Part shown: piece by piece, positions 11,571 through 24,545 of the stretch
Position numbering within the stretch: the stretch's first letter is position 1
Layout: the number at the start of each line of letters is the position of its first letter
Assembly (NCBI GenBank): GCA_021229015.1
Contig: CM037781.1
Location: 68,096,345-68,160,344 of the forward strand
Direction: 5' to 3'
Length of the DNA: 64,000 nucleotides
From: Solen grandis
Lineage: Eukaryota; Mollusca; Bivalvia; Adapedonta; Solenidae
Position numbers and translations under genes: made by a program
Notes under the pieces: model-generated
The model's input: the letters and a program-made list of their open reading frames with translations, nothing else
The model's database searches: none
Told to the model about the DNA's origin: nothing

Positions 11571-14500
11571 TCATGCAGGAGTCGTAAGTGCCCACAATAC
11601 TATAGGGAGTCATTTTGATATTCGGGATAGAGAGTAGTTATCTTATTAAAAATAAAATATCGAAAATACCACCATAGAATGTTAACATATCAATGCTTAA
11701 TTATAATAAAAAAAAACCTAGGAAATCTTTATTAAATCTTTATCCCTACAGAGGTGATATATTTCATAAGAAATATTAGCACGTAAAACAAACACGTGCG
11801 TGATAAACCAATGCATTTGGGAATATCGGTTTTCTTTACTGAATTGAATGTTATGTGCCACGACATTCGCTTTCGATAAACAAATGGTGACATTTTCCAA
11901 AGAAATGCTTTCTGCAAACTGAAACATTGTAAGTGAAATCCTTAAGCATTTTGTCTCAATAAAATCAAACGTTAAATGTTGTTGGAAAAGTTAATACACT
12001 TCTCGCCTGTTACAAAAAAATATTTTACAATGTTTTTAAGTGAATTTAGTAGCGCTGGCAACATAATATTAGAAAACTTGATAAATGATCCCCTTTGCAT
12101 TACAGCGATGTGGGCTATATATGAAGTTGGTTTGATTGAATTACATGGCGTTTTCTCACAAAAAAAAAGATACATTATATATCTTTTTATTTATTATTTG
12201 AGATGATCTAGTTTAGCATGCTTTCATTAGATTTATAAGCGTTATGCAGCAAAACTCGTTATGAATCGTCTCTCTATCTACCGCTGAAAAGATGTCTATA
12301 ATGGTTTAAACTTAGCCTTTAAAATCCTAAACTGTCTCATGACAAATGTGTGTCTCTATAGCTTAGACAAATTCAGAACTTTTAATCAAAATAAATAAGC
12401 TTCTCGTGAATATATCTTCCGGCACTTTGCAATTATTTTGTTTGCGTGAATAATAGCTTTTCGTAATGAATAGCTCGGATTCTAAATTAGTTTATTGATA
12501 TGTTACGAGAATACATAACGTATGCAGATGTAATATATATATATATTGATTTGGCCAAAAATTAAAAAATATAATGTTTATTATGGACCATAAGTTTTTA
12601 AAATCTACCATATTTGTTAATAACATAAATATATACATTTTCCAATATTCTGAATGATACTGATAAACTGATGTACTTTCATTTTATTATAGCTTTCAAA
12701 CTAAGCGGTTTATTCATGCAAGTCAATCGAAATATATATTATATTCTTCTTTATAAAATCTGTAGGGATATTATCTTTGTCGTATATTCTATATGTTAAA
12801 TTCGTTTCGATTATTTCCTAGCTACTGTAAAGCGATATTCGGCAAATCATATAACAAATTTGAAATAAATATAGGGAATATGATCACTTTGATAATAGCT
12901 TTCTTGTCATCGAAACGTATATGGGACGCATGGAAGCTTAATATACCATAACATGTTTTTGTACAGAATTGTATTTATAAATGATAAAAACAGATATGGA
13001 TTATATAAGAAAATTCCCTTTCATTATTTAAAGATCAACCATTAAAACGTCTTCCCGAATGGTTGCAGCTTCCGTCCCAGATTCGGGAGGTCGTTTGTCC
13101 TATCCCCGAGTGTAAAATACCATAGACGTAAACAATGATATTGATATAGTCTGGGATTGGCGTGCAGAATAAAAGAGTAGTTTCAGGATTTCTGGAATCT
13201 TATTATATCTTATTGAGTTCAAAATATTTGAATCCTTATTTAGTGAGAACGGCCAATACGACATTTCATTTTTAAAAGACTTTATAATGTTAATATATAT
13301 ACTCATGCTCTCTGCATTTCTTAAAAATAAAAAAAAACATATGTAAGCATATTATAGAAATATATTCAAAGGGAACATTTGAATTGTATCCGCGTTAATG
13401 CATGGCTTAAAGAAATACAATTTCATGGGGGATTATTTTATGTCGATTTTATTTCACTTATGACTATTTATCCACAGAAAATAATTCATTTAGTTAACAC
13501 CATGTTTACTTCGAAAGAAACCACGAGTATACATCTTATGTCATTACATTTAATCAATAGTAACACTGTCAGTTATGTTTGAACAGTAAAGCAATTAAAA
13601 GATACAAAGTGTATATTAAATCTAAATCGTTGTTCAAATATATTTTGTGTTTCATTTCCTCGAGAGTATTGCTTACTCACCGCAGTCGAACCTTTCCTTT
13701 ACTTGTCTATTCCTTTCACAGACAATAAACCGTCGCATCTAACAAGATCAACTTACATGCCTTGTCTGGAACTCATGCACTGTGTAATGTCAACAAACTA
13801 GACACAACCTTTTTTGGTTGTTAGTAAAGAAAAACAGTCTGCACAAGTTCATTATCCTTTATAAATTACAAATGTCATTATTGTATATTTTGTGTGATGT
13901 AAATAAACCTATGCTTTACAAATTAATGTATGACCTCTATCTCACATCCTTATTGTATTTTTATTTAATTTTTTTTTTGTTATGTTGGATAATCAAATTT
14001 CACACCATACTGATATCTAAATCATGACATAAAGCTAATTTAATGACAATAACGGATTTTTTTTTATTGTAAATCCGCTTAAACTTTCAATATTTTATAT
14101 TTTATTTCTGTTTGTATTAGTCCATTAAATGATGAATATTCCATTCTTGCATAGAGTTGTGGAGTGCATTTCTCAGTGAGACAGCACTTTATATTCCTTA
14201 TGGCGAGAATATGTCGCTGAATGAAGTAAATGACGATGAACCATTAACCAATCAACTCCATTATGCATTTATCAGTAGTGAAATTTGATACAGGCTAGGG
14301 GCCTTATGATTTAAGAAGTCCAAATTACTGTAGATGATCTGTACTATTTATTTAAATGTCGTATTATGTTTTGCACCATCGAATGCAGGAAATAACAAAT
14401 TGTTTGTATGAACGTTTGATGAGAAATAAACCACAACAGTCTACCAAGCTAAAATTGATTTGAGATAATTTTTACAATCCACAATAACATCTCAAGCGTT

Positions 14501-17500
14501 CAAAATTCTATTCATTTGTAAAGGGTTTTGTCAGAGACATTTTTGGGTAAAATGACATGAATTATCATTGCTTTATTTTCCTTTTTGTTATTTTAGATTA
14601 ATATTGATATTAAGAAAGCGTAACCTGTTAAGTAAAATGATAATAAATTCTACCAAAGTCAAGGAGCTTGGTTATGATTAACAAAGTCAATAATGTGTAC
14701 TCCTTTCATAGGTGAACTATAGCAAATAGATAAATGTAGTAAAGCAGAGAGAAAGAGAAAGAGAGAGCAAGAAAGTTGCAAAAGGAAAGGAATTTCGTTA
14801 ACTTGAAATTCATTATCATTTCTTTTCAAAACAGAACATGTATTGCATATGAAATTGAATATCATATGACCAATATGCTATGAACTTTTACATATATATT
14901 TTCAAAGTACACTACATTTCATTATTTAACCATTATCTCAGGCCAATTCCGCCATGGACAACAATTGCAACAATTTTGTGCAAATATTAGGAATGGCAAT
15001 CATATAAAATATGGGATTAGAGATGTAACGGGGTTTAAATCAATATCTATTGTATTGAGCATGGTGCTGCGGTTTTTGACAGAAAACTCGTTTAAGGCCC
15101 AACACCTCTGACTTCGGTCCTCATGGACTTTTCTGTCAGGGTTTTCCTCCCTTAGCACCTCTAGACAGGTGCACCTACACACAGAGATAGAGGAGGAATA
15201 CAAGCGATTCGGGTGCGTTATCCTAGATCGTTCCGAAAAGACCCCCTGGTTCTTTGAAGTGCCCAGTGTATAGCACCGATACACGCGAAGTCCCTTAACC
15301 ACTGTCTGGATGAACCATCGCTAGGCTTCTAAATAGGCGGGATACACTGAACAGTATCCCTGACATTTTCCAAGGTTCAACAGGGATTTGAATCTCGGAC
15401 CCCGACAAAGACAAACGAGACGCTTCCAACATTGCATTTTAAGCCCTTTAGATTTATATGATCATTAACTCTATAATATATCGGTGTGTTTCTAGGTGAG
15501 TAGGTTAGAATGCATGTGCAGTTTTAGATATGCTGGATACGTCTTCATACTCCCAATCTAGTTGTAGTGCCTCTAGAATATACTAATTGATTGTTTGTAA
15601 TGGCGAGCTAGATTTTCCGACCTAAATCGAATCGAATATGTCTGGAATTAGCTCCGGCTAAATGTTAATGTTAATACATTTCATGGAATGGAATAACACC
15701 CAAAATAACTTACAAGTATATTACTTTGAACAAAAGAAGACACCGTCACACTGTATAAACAATAAAATGTACCGTACGCGACTCCAAACCTATTCAGAAC
15801 TATTTGACAAATTTGCAGAAAAACCGTTCACGTTTATGAAAATATTTTTTTTTTGTTCATCCTATTCAAATATGTGTGTAGACAAATCATAAAAAAATGA
15901 TTTAAATTAATTAAACATGACGAAGAAATATCGTCATGACAATATTGCAGGTAAAATTTTAAACAGATAGCTAGATACTCTTGGTGCTTAGTAAGTTTTG
16001 TGGGTTTTTTTTTCCGTCACTGTACTAAAATTTAACCCTGTATTTGTTTTGAAATGCCATTTCCCCCCTTGGCGGCTTAGTTTTGTCATTTAAATAGCAT
16101 CTTGGTGTTTAACTTTAGTAATTAAACGTTTTTAAAACAATTTACTTTTTTTTCGTTTTGACAATGGAAAAGGAAATAAGAACACTAGCGTTTTAACATA
16201 TGTCTTACGGGAGTACCTTGTAAGAGATTTATTTGTTTCTCCAGAACAATTCTGAGAAAATAATTGTTTTAACAAAAAAGGCGGCTTCTTTCCGAAATTG
16301 AAACCGCAACCTAGATTGGGAGATTATGAAGTCTTAAACAAATACGACGAAGCGGGCCAGCGCTTTAGCATTATCAGCTTCAGAATCGTTTGCGTAGAAA
16401 GCTAAAACAAAATGTTACGCATATAACATTGAGTAAAGTCTCTAGAAAGTCAAACTATTTTTCTATTTTACTTTCATTTCGTAACGTGAATGTGATAACA
16501 ACGACTCCAAGCTTTATCTAGTGTTTACAATGATTTAAGAAATCTTCCGCAAAGACGTAAAAAATACATTATCTTTTATGGAAATACCCTTTACGGTAAA
16601 TATGTATGCGGAGTGCTGTGAGTATATGCTGACAAACTGGCGGAATGAATGGGCAGTACATATTAAGGATTACACACAAGTTTCTAGTATAGCAAAACAA
16701 TTTTGATATACCATGTTTTCTTGATATAATTATCTAATGTAAATTTGGACATCAGCAGGTGCTGCGACAGCTGCTATATTTTAACCAAAGAAACGATTGA
16801 ACAATTATATTTTTTAATAAATCATATTTTTTTCCATAAGTAATATCAATTGAAAGTACATGTAATTAATAAGATGTAAAACAATAAATAAGGTCAATTA
16901 TTTGGGTTAAATCTGAATGAAATTAAATATCGGCTCATTTTTATCTGATATATTGTTTTCATGGTTACGTTCAAACACAAACATAATGATATGCACGTTT
17001 ACATTTGCCGATCAGCTGAAAACTTAATTTTTGAAATAAGTGTGAATTAGTGCCAATGTCTTCAAGATCAGCGACCTAAAGTCCCCTTAAACTTACTCCA
17101 AATATGTTTCTGACCATCTGATTCAGTTATCTAAATTTTTGTTCACAGAAAGATCATTTTACTAAGATAATCAATCAAATTTCCATGTCTGAGATTCTGC
17201 AATCAAAGTGCAATCCTTCCCATCTTGTGTCATCTACTTCAGACGTAATAATCGTACAACTGCATTTGTATGGTGCCTTTTGGGATTTTCTATAGGCAAT
17301 GGTGTTAGACGATTTGAGAGAGTTCACCGAAGTTCATCAAGACAATAAAGTTTATACTTTATATATTTCATAAGAAAGCGTTTTCCACATTGATCTTTAT
17401 TGCTCAACGTTAAGAGTTTTATAAGTGTCATTTTATCTAGTAAAACAGTTATTGGTGAGAATATGCTAGCTGCTGAATCGACTGAGAAAGTATGAGGCCA

Positions 17501-17740
17501 TTTTGACACGTCATGGGTTTGCGGTATAAAAAAACACAACGATACATGCTTACGAGAGGACAATCGCCCTTTGCTCTAAATATGATCGATGTAACCATGG
17601 TTGGATCGTATTTTTCTTGCATACTATACGTGTCAGGTATATCGTCATGACAATATTTTCCGATACTACAGGTACCAGTTCTTTATTTATGTAGTAATAT
17701 TTGAGCGCTTGTTATTGGTTTTGTCCTGTCTGAGAGATTT
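11571..17740 (+). repeat. Unit B of the ancient array
   Basis: Second copy. Its leader (TCATGCAGGAG..., then GGGAGTCATTTTGATATTCGGG) matches 1-90, and the remaining landmarks follow in the same order to about 17660 (compare TTTTTCTTGCATACTATACG with 30620). It is interrupted at about 15050-15410 by a minus-strand SINE. It lacks the 68-bp expansion and the BEL/Pao insertion. No conserved reading frame is seen. Its end is uncertain because a young SINE (17743) and unmatched sequence follow. Confidence 0.68.
15050..15410 (-). mobile_element. SINE-like insertion, minus strand
   Basis: This GC-richer block replaces unit sequence between two landmarks that are adjacent in the other copies. Read on the minus strand it has a B-box-like GAGATTCAAATCCC and a long unique body. 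I do not recognise the family. The ORF across it is incidental. Ends are estimated from where similarity to unit C stops and resumes. Confidence 0.5.
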
Positions 17741-17742
17741 GA

Positions 17743-18046
17743 CCGTCCCCGGTGGCCGAGTGGTTAGAGCGTCCGCCTCGGGAGCGGGAGGACTTGGGTT
17801 CAATCCCCGGTTGCGACATACTAAAGTCGTAAAAAATGGTCATGCTATAGCTCCCTTGCTTAACGCTCAGCATATAAGGGTAGTTGCAGGACTGGTTGGC
17901 CCGGTGTCAGGATAATGTGACTGGGTGTGGTATCATTCCACATGATACTGCAGTGTGGCAGCACTATATCTGTCTCAAGTAGACATCGTCTCTAAATGAC
18001 TGAAATACTGTCGGTGGGACGTTAAACCAACCAACAAACAAACACA
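17743..18046 (+). mobile_element. Full-length young tRNA-derived SINE
   Basis: A 13-bp target duplication CTGAGAGATTTGA flanks it (17730-17742 and 18047-18059). The head GTGGCCGAGTGGTTAGAGCG (A box) and GGGTTCAATCCCC (B box) is tRNA-like. The body includes GTTGCAGGACTGGTTGG and GTGTCAGGATAATG, and the 3' tail is CAAA-like. This is the best-preserved member of the family in the window and defines its length at about 304 bp. It resembles the molluscan V-SINE-type elements such as RUDI, but that name needs a database comparison. Confidence 0.93.
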
Positions 18047-18264
18047 CTGAGAGATTTGATAATTTCAATAGATTGGGTTCACTGGACACTTTCGTCCAAT
18101 ATATAGAGACAACTTTGTCGCAATATACAGCTATGTACAATACACGGTGATTAAGGTGCTGATTACATCACCAAGCAGTTACCACAATAGTGAAGTTATA
18201 TTATTCAAAAACCGTTACTATGAATGAATACACTTTTAAACGTCTGTTTTGGGAGAGGGCGGTC

Positions 18265-18505
18265 GTGTGTCCCCCACCCGGGCAAACCAAAGTCGTTAAA
18301 ATGCCTCTCTACATGGCGCCCAGAATGTATACCGGGATATTCTAGGACTGTTCCACACGGCGTCAGGATAATTTGATTGGATGTCGTATTATGCCACATT
18401 TCCACGGACTGATATTGTATGTGGCAGCACTACGTCTGTCGAAAGAAAACATAGTTACTTTATGACTGAACTAATGTAAGTGGAACGTTTAACCAAACAT
18501 ACAAA
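18265..18505 (+). mobile_element. 5'-truncated, diverged SINE copy
   Basis: Same family as 17743: CAAAGTCGTTAAAATG, TAGGACTGTTCCACACGGCGTC, AGGATAATTTGATTGG, and a CAAA-like end. The tRNA head is mostly missing. Roughly 18060-18265 and 18505-19080 otherwise show nothing recognisable. Confidence 0.75.
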
Positions 18506-19079
18506 GAAACAATGGTCTTCACTTAAACAGATGATCGGTAAAAATCAAACGTTTTTTTACTTTACCTCGTTAATGTTGGTGAAGTTCTTTCTTGACAAAT
18601 AATTTCGACATATGTGGGTCACATTGCACAGGAAAACGCTTTATTGGTAAACGCCCACTTCGGGGAAATCTGAAAAATATAGATTAAGGTATCTCCGTAG
18701 CAGATGCTTACGGTATCACGCAACACGTTACGGATAGCGAATTAGGTAGTTCAACGCATGCGCGATGAGTTATATAACTAGTCATAGGATGTCACATGAA
18801 AATAGAATTTCTAAGTATAGATTTTATACTCTAAATATTGGCTCAATACCGTTGTAACGCTATTACCTGTAAGGGAGAAACCACACATATTTTTACAATC
18901 ACGGAATGTTGCTTTTGGTGACCATGATAGATGTAATACACACTGATAGTTAAGAAGTGAACTTCTTTGTCAATGACCATCTATGTACTAGTTGCTTTAA
19001 GTTACAATATATGAAATGGCTTACTCTTATAAAGAAGGTCAGTGGTGCCTGTATCATAGGAATAAAACCAATTTGAGAG

Positions 19080-22000
19080 ATTTTCCTAGTTGCTTTATAT
19101 ATCTGCTGGTTTAATTAAATGCCATGTCCTTCTTTCACAAAAGATTAATTTAGATTATTTGGTTATATAGGGATAGTCGAAGAGCCAGTTTTACATGATC
19201 ATATAAACGCCCCTTTAACAAATTGTCAGGCAATAAAACTCGTTATGAGTCGTCTGCTATTCTATCACAGAAACGATGTCTGAAAAAGAGCTACGTTGCA
19301 CAATAAAATCTTAGCCCTTAAAATGACTAACTGTCGCATAACAAATTCGTTTCTCTATTGCCGAGACAAATTTCGAAAATTCAATCAAAATAACAAGCTT
19401 CCCTAAATATATTTCCAAGTTTTTCGCAATTATTTTGTTGGCGTGTATAATAACCTTTCGTTATGAATAGCTGAAATTCTAAAATAAGATTATTGATATG
19501 GTTCGAAGAAGTGAAATAAGGAATGATGTAAAAATACAATGTATCAATACAATTATTCTTCCTTATACATAACAAGTCAATTTGAATTTATGCAAATTTT
19601 TAGATGAATCATAATGTTGATAATGCTCAGTGGTAAGGATTTTACGTATATCAGACATTTCTGTCCATACATAGGCAAATGAGATTTGACAAATAAATAA
19701 CATTTCGACGCAATTTCAATATTCTATTTATTACCTTTATAAGATGTCTGTATGAGGCAGAGATTCCTTTTGAAACTTTTTTTTTTTATATAAAACAGTC
19801 CCATTCTTATTATCATCAACAGGAAAACAAAACAATAAATAATCATTACTATTTCTATGTCTCAAATGATTCCATATCATATATCAAACCATGATGAACA
19901 CATCTTGAAAGAAGAGATTGTGATATGATGTTAGAATTGATTTTATTACTACTGAAACTGCTTTCAATGAATCACGCATCGTCTAGCATTATCTCCAACA
20001 TGTTTACAGTCTTTTAGATAGTCAACTTCTAATGATTTAAGGACACACCATTATTCCCAGAAGAAGATAATAATTTTCGTTAAAAATCACAGCCCATCCC
20101 GTGCTTAATTCCATACGGTCATTTGTTTAGAAGAATTCACAAATAAAAAGAATTGAAACCTCGATTTCTTTCCAAATGCTATCTATCTGGATGTTTAGTG
20201 TGTTTTTGTGATAAATCTTTTAGATTTATACCAAATCGGTTGAGATGTCAACAAACATAGCCACACATAAGCAATTTTCACACTGTAAAAGGAACTGAGG
20301 TATTTGGTCTTCCTGCATTTCACAACAGTCATAAAACCATGCGATTTATCTAAGCGATTCATGTCAGCAAGTATTCTTCGTTTTAAAATTGGTAAGTTTA
20401 TGCTACCTGTGTGACTTACACTATTCTTATATTTAATTTGAAGGTTGTGGTCTTTGTCGTCTATTTTGAAATATGCACGATGAATTTGACACATCGATAT
20501 TGGGAAAAAACGAATGTGTAGAATACAATATTGGAAGGCAATGAACATGCCGAACAGTAAGCTGATAATTTCATTCAATGATTTTATTGTCATTGAAAAT
20601 ACTAGTGGACTTAAATATTTATGATTACTTTGTTCTTTTTTGTACAAAATTTTATCTTAAGATCTATAAGAAAGGCAAATTGAAAACAAAACCTCATTCC
20701 AAAATGAAAAATAAGATATCACCGTTATGTTGATTTTTCATTAATCTTACTGATTAAATTAAGTAAAATCGGCAAATGAATGGCCCGGTGAAGGTTTGTG
20801 TAGTACTATATGATTACATTTGAAAATATTGAATTGAAACAAAAATAATCTTTTAATTATTGTGGTTTATATATGTCATTGTAACCTGAAACCTAAGAAG
20901 AGATTCTTAATATATCATAGTGGTGATAACTAAATCAGGCTGAATGTCGTTTGAGCTTAACATGTTTTTTTGAATCTTAAACATGGAAACTAGAAACACC
21001 TTATTTGTTGACCTACAAAATATTCTATTTTGAAAATGAGAAAGATATGAACAAAAACGGCAGCTGAGAATTGTCAAGTATAAAGTTTTGTTCGCATTAT
21101 GGAGAACATGCTTTTGCAGCTTTTTTTTCATTTTTGATGGAGATAAGGTCAAAATCGTATATGGAAAACGTGATTTTTACTACACTTATACATATTATTG
21201 ATTCAAAAGGCGTGCGTGTAGTATAATATAATCAAATGCCTCGAATGGATTCCTCGTTATTGTAATCAGTCAATTATTTATCATTTTATCATGTTTAATT
21301 TCATGAATACAGTTACAAGTGAGACGACGAAGACTTAAAAGTGGCATCTTTTTGTCAGACACGGTAAACAGCAGCCGAATTTTATCTTCATATGTCGTTG
21401 ATAGTTAAGGTACCTCACAATTATCTTACAAACTTTTCAAGATAGTATTCTATTTCTGCCTTCAATGAATGCATTGCAATAAATTGTTATACTTTATTTT
21501 TGCAGGGAATCTGTATTTCTTTATTTCACGTAAGGTTTTATCAATAAATTTTAAATCCCGATAAAATCATTAAGTATATATTCCGTTTCTTTTTTTCGAA
21601 AATGAATCCAGAAATGAATAAATTGATATATCAAAGAAAAACGTTATTCATATCCATATCATGTGCTGTTTCACTGAAAGTACATGAAGTGACAATGCAT
21701 TAGATTAAATGTAACAATAGCAGTATTGTTTATGTATGAGAATTAGAGCAACTAGAAGGCACAGAGTATATTATTGTTCAAACATTTCATTTATATGATT
21801 ACTTTTACTCTGTACCACAGTCGAGCCAAGCAATTACTTCACATTTACTTTTCCCGATGACAAACCTTCTTATCTTATAAGATAAATATAGACGTATTGT
21901 CTGGAACCCATACAATGTGTAAATATCAACATGGCAGACACGGACCATGTTGATTGCTAGTTAAGAAGAACAGTCTGCTTCTGTGTTTATTACTTTTGTA

Positions 22001-23124
22001 AATATTACAAAAGTTATTTGTAAATACATGTTTTATAGACATATGATTTTGAACTTCTATGGTATAATATTGATATCTAAGGCAGCGCTATATATGTCTT
22101 ATGTAGTCTAGATGACTAATACTGTTGGCGAGACGTTCGCCCAATGGAACCAAAGACTTGTTTATCGTTAATTGTTTTGACGGTTGTGAAAGTAATGATA
22201 ATTAAAGCCCAAAGTACACACTGCAGAAACACACAATTCGTAATATACTTATTAATTAAAAAAACAAAAAACAACAACAACAACAAAAAACAAACAAACA
22301 AACAAAAAACAAAACAACTCAACATATTTATATACAACAATTGATTAAACGTGCATACCACAAAAATGTGAATTTCATTCTACGCAATAGCCAGCATTCA
22401 TATGAATTTTCCACTTGCATTGTATACCTAATAGTTCAGAGAGAATTATAGCATTTATTACATTAGCACGGTGTTTTCGAAAAGAAAACGACACATAACA
22501 AACAACTAAAATAAACAAATTTTTTGGTAAGGCGATTTGAGGGAGTTCTTCAAAGTTAATCGAAGTTATCGTCAGATTTCACAAAGAAAATCTAATTTGG
22601 TTCATATCATTAAAAAAATTCAGAGTTTTATATGATCTTGTCTCTAGTTAAACAACCATGGGCGACATAAATATTTCAACAATATAGTCTGTAGTCGTGT
22701 ATATGTGTGATATATTTGAGGCATGAAAAAATAAAACACATCTTTATGAGATTCAGTATGCAATAAAATAAACCTTGTTTTAGGTACGAATGACAGCATA
22801 GTCGTACTATATTTTCCTTACATACTGATACTTCACATTTCAGGAATGTTAAACTACTTTTAGGGGATAAGATATCTTATTATTCCTTTATATGAGTGCA
22901 ATATTAGAATTTTTATTAGTTAAGCAACTATTATGTCTTTGCACACAAACTATCTTCCACGATGTGTATTTCTAAGTACACTTTTACAGTTTACAGTGTA
23001 AAGATATTTGCATCACTCGGTGTTTGAAATACCGATGACTAGCGTCTATAGTACAATTATAGTAAACGACTATTGCTACTTATACGATTTATTCTGATTT
23101 GGTATCGCAGTTAAAGTTTTATCT
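19080..23124 (+). repeat. Unit D of the ancient array (partial)
   Basis: Starts inside the unit. CTGGTTTAATTAAATGCCATGTCC (19111 on) corresponds to about 23735 in unit C, then CTTAGCCCTTAAAATGACTAAC at 19313, the GTCTGGAACCCA landmark at about 21900, a SINE tail at about 22085, the GATTTGAGGGAGTTCTTC block at about 22525, and an end that matches unit A's end (TTAGTTAAGCAACTATTATG, compare 11352). The CACCTGGG-to-TTATCAGAAAC section seen in A, C and E is not found. 19640-21770 has little match to other units and no convincing gene. Confidence 0.6.
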
Positions 23125-23871
23125 AGTGTCGTGCAATAGAATACTCTTTTAAAGTATTATATCGTATTTTATTCTATAATGATATAGAAAGTCATTTTGG
23201 TATGCGGTATACAGAGTGGTTATTTTGTTAATTTTTTATTTTAAGTATGCAGGTATCACCAAGAAATGTTAGCATATCTATGCTTAATTATAATCATAAG
23301 CAGGCTTAACACTGGGAAATCTTTATAAAATATTCATCACCTCGAGGGTGATATAATAGTACCATGGAAGCTTTCACACGTAAAACACACTCGCGATTTA
23401 TGCATCAAGGCAATAAAGATTTGCAGTTGCCTTTACTTAATGGCATGTGTCACCACATTCACTTTTGATAAGCAAATGTTTATATTTGCCAAAGATGTGG
23501 TTTTTGTAAACTAGATTTAAGTTCGTGCAATCCTTTGGAAGTTTGTCTCAATAAAATCAAATGTCAACTGTTGTTCGAAATATTAAGTATAAAGTCCTCA
23601 GTAATAAAAACTTAAATATTATACACGGTTCTTAAGTGAATTCACTAGTGCTGACAACATAATTTAAGAAACACCTATATAAATCTTCTCATTTGCATTT
23701 AATCGATGTGGAGTATATATGTACATATTTAGCTGGTTTAGTTTAATTCCATGTCATGTGCTCATACAATAAAGTAATTTTGTATAACTGGTTATCAATA
23801 AAATGACAAAGATCAAATTCCACATGCTTTAATAAGATTTATAGACTAATAAGCATAAGACAAAACAACAG

Positions 23872-23872
<1 letters not shown>

Positions 23873-23923
<51 letters not shown>
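23873..23923. repeat. (AT)n microsatellite
   Basis: About 25 uninterrupted AT units in unit C. They are absent from the matching place in units A and B. Confidence 0.97.
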
Positions 23924-23927
<4 letters not shown>

Positions 23928-24440
23928 ACAAGAAAAACGTTATGAATCGTCTCACGATGAAAGAAAGTCTGAAACAATGTTATCTTAGCCCTTAAAATTA
24001 CTAACTGCCGCATAACAAATGCTTGTATCTTAAGCTGAGACAAATCTAGAACAAACAAATCTAATCAAAATAATAAACTACTCGTAAATATATCCTCAAA
24101 TACTATGCAATTATTGTGTTTGCGTGAATAATAACTTTTGGTAATGAATAACTCGGATTCGAAATTAGGTTGTTGATATGCTAAGAAGAAATATAGTGGA
24201 TGCAGATGTTAACTATGTATTGATTTGTCCTTATACACTACAAATAATATGTAGGTATAACAGTATATGATTAAACAAACTTTTGAAGAACATAAATGAA
24301 GAATTCTTTAATCATTTTGTATTCTGATACATTAGACAAATATGTAATATAAATTTAAAAAATTTTTTTCATAACAGTTATGAAGCTTAGCAGTTTATTC
24401 ATGCAAGTCATATCGACATATATTCCTCTTTATAAAAAAT

Positions 24441-24545
24441 GTAGGCATACTCCCAATCGTGGCAGTACTATACCTGTCTCAGGTAAACAGTAGACATAGC
24501 CTCCAAATGACTTAAATGCAGTCTGTGGGACGTCAAACTCCAAAA
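24441..24545 (+). mobile_element. SINE 3'-end fragment
   Basis: GGCAGTACTATACCTGTCTC and ACTTAAATGCAGTCTGTGGGACG match the 3' portion of the SINE at 17743. A second, head-containing relic lies at about 24737-24890 (TCGTTTGTTCGATACCCG, then GCTTGGCGTTCAG). Confidence 0.7.

Noticed and set aside
15000..15302. 100-codon minus-strand ORF as a gene
   Set aside because: It lies across a SINE-like insertion and extends into array sequence at both ends.
17743..17815. Functional tRNA gene
   Set aside because: The tRNA-like sequence is the head of a SINE with flanking target duplications.
20195..20647. 150-codon minus-strand ORF
   Set aside because: No recognisable domain, low-complexity composition typical of AT-rich non-coding DNA, and not present in the other array units.
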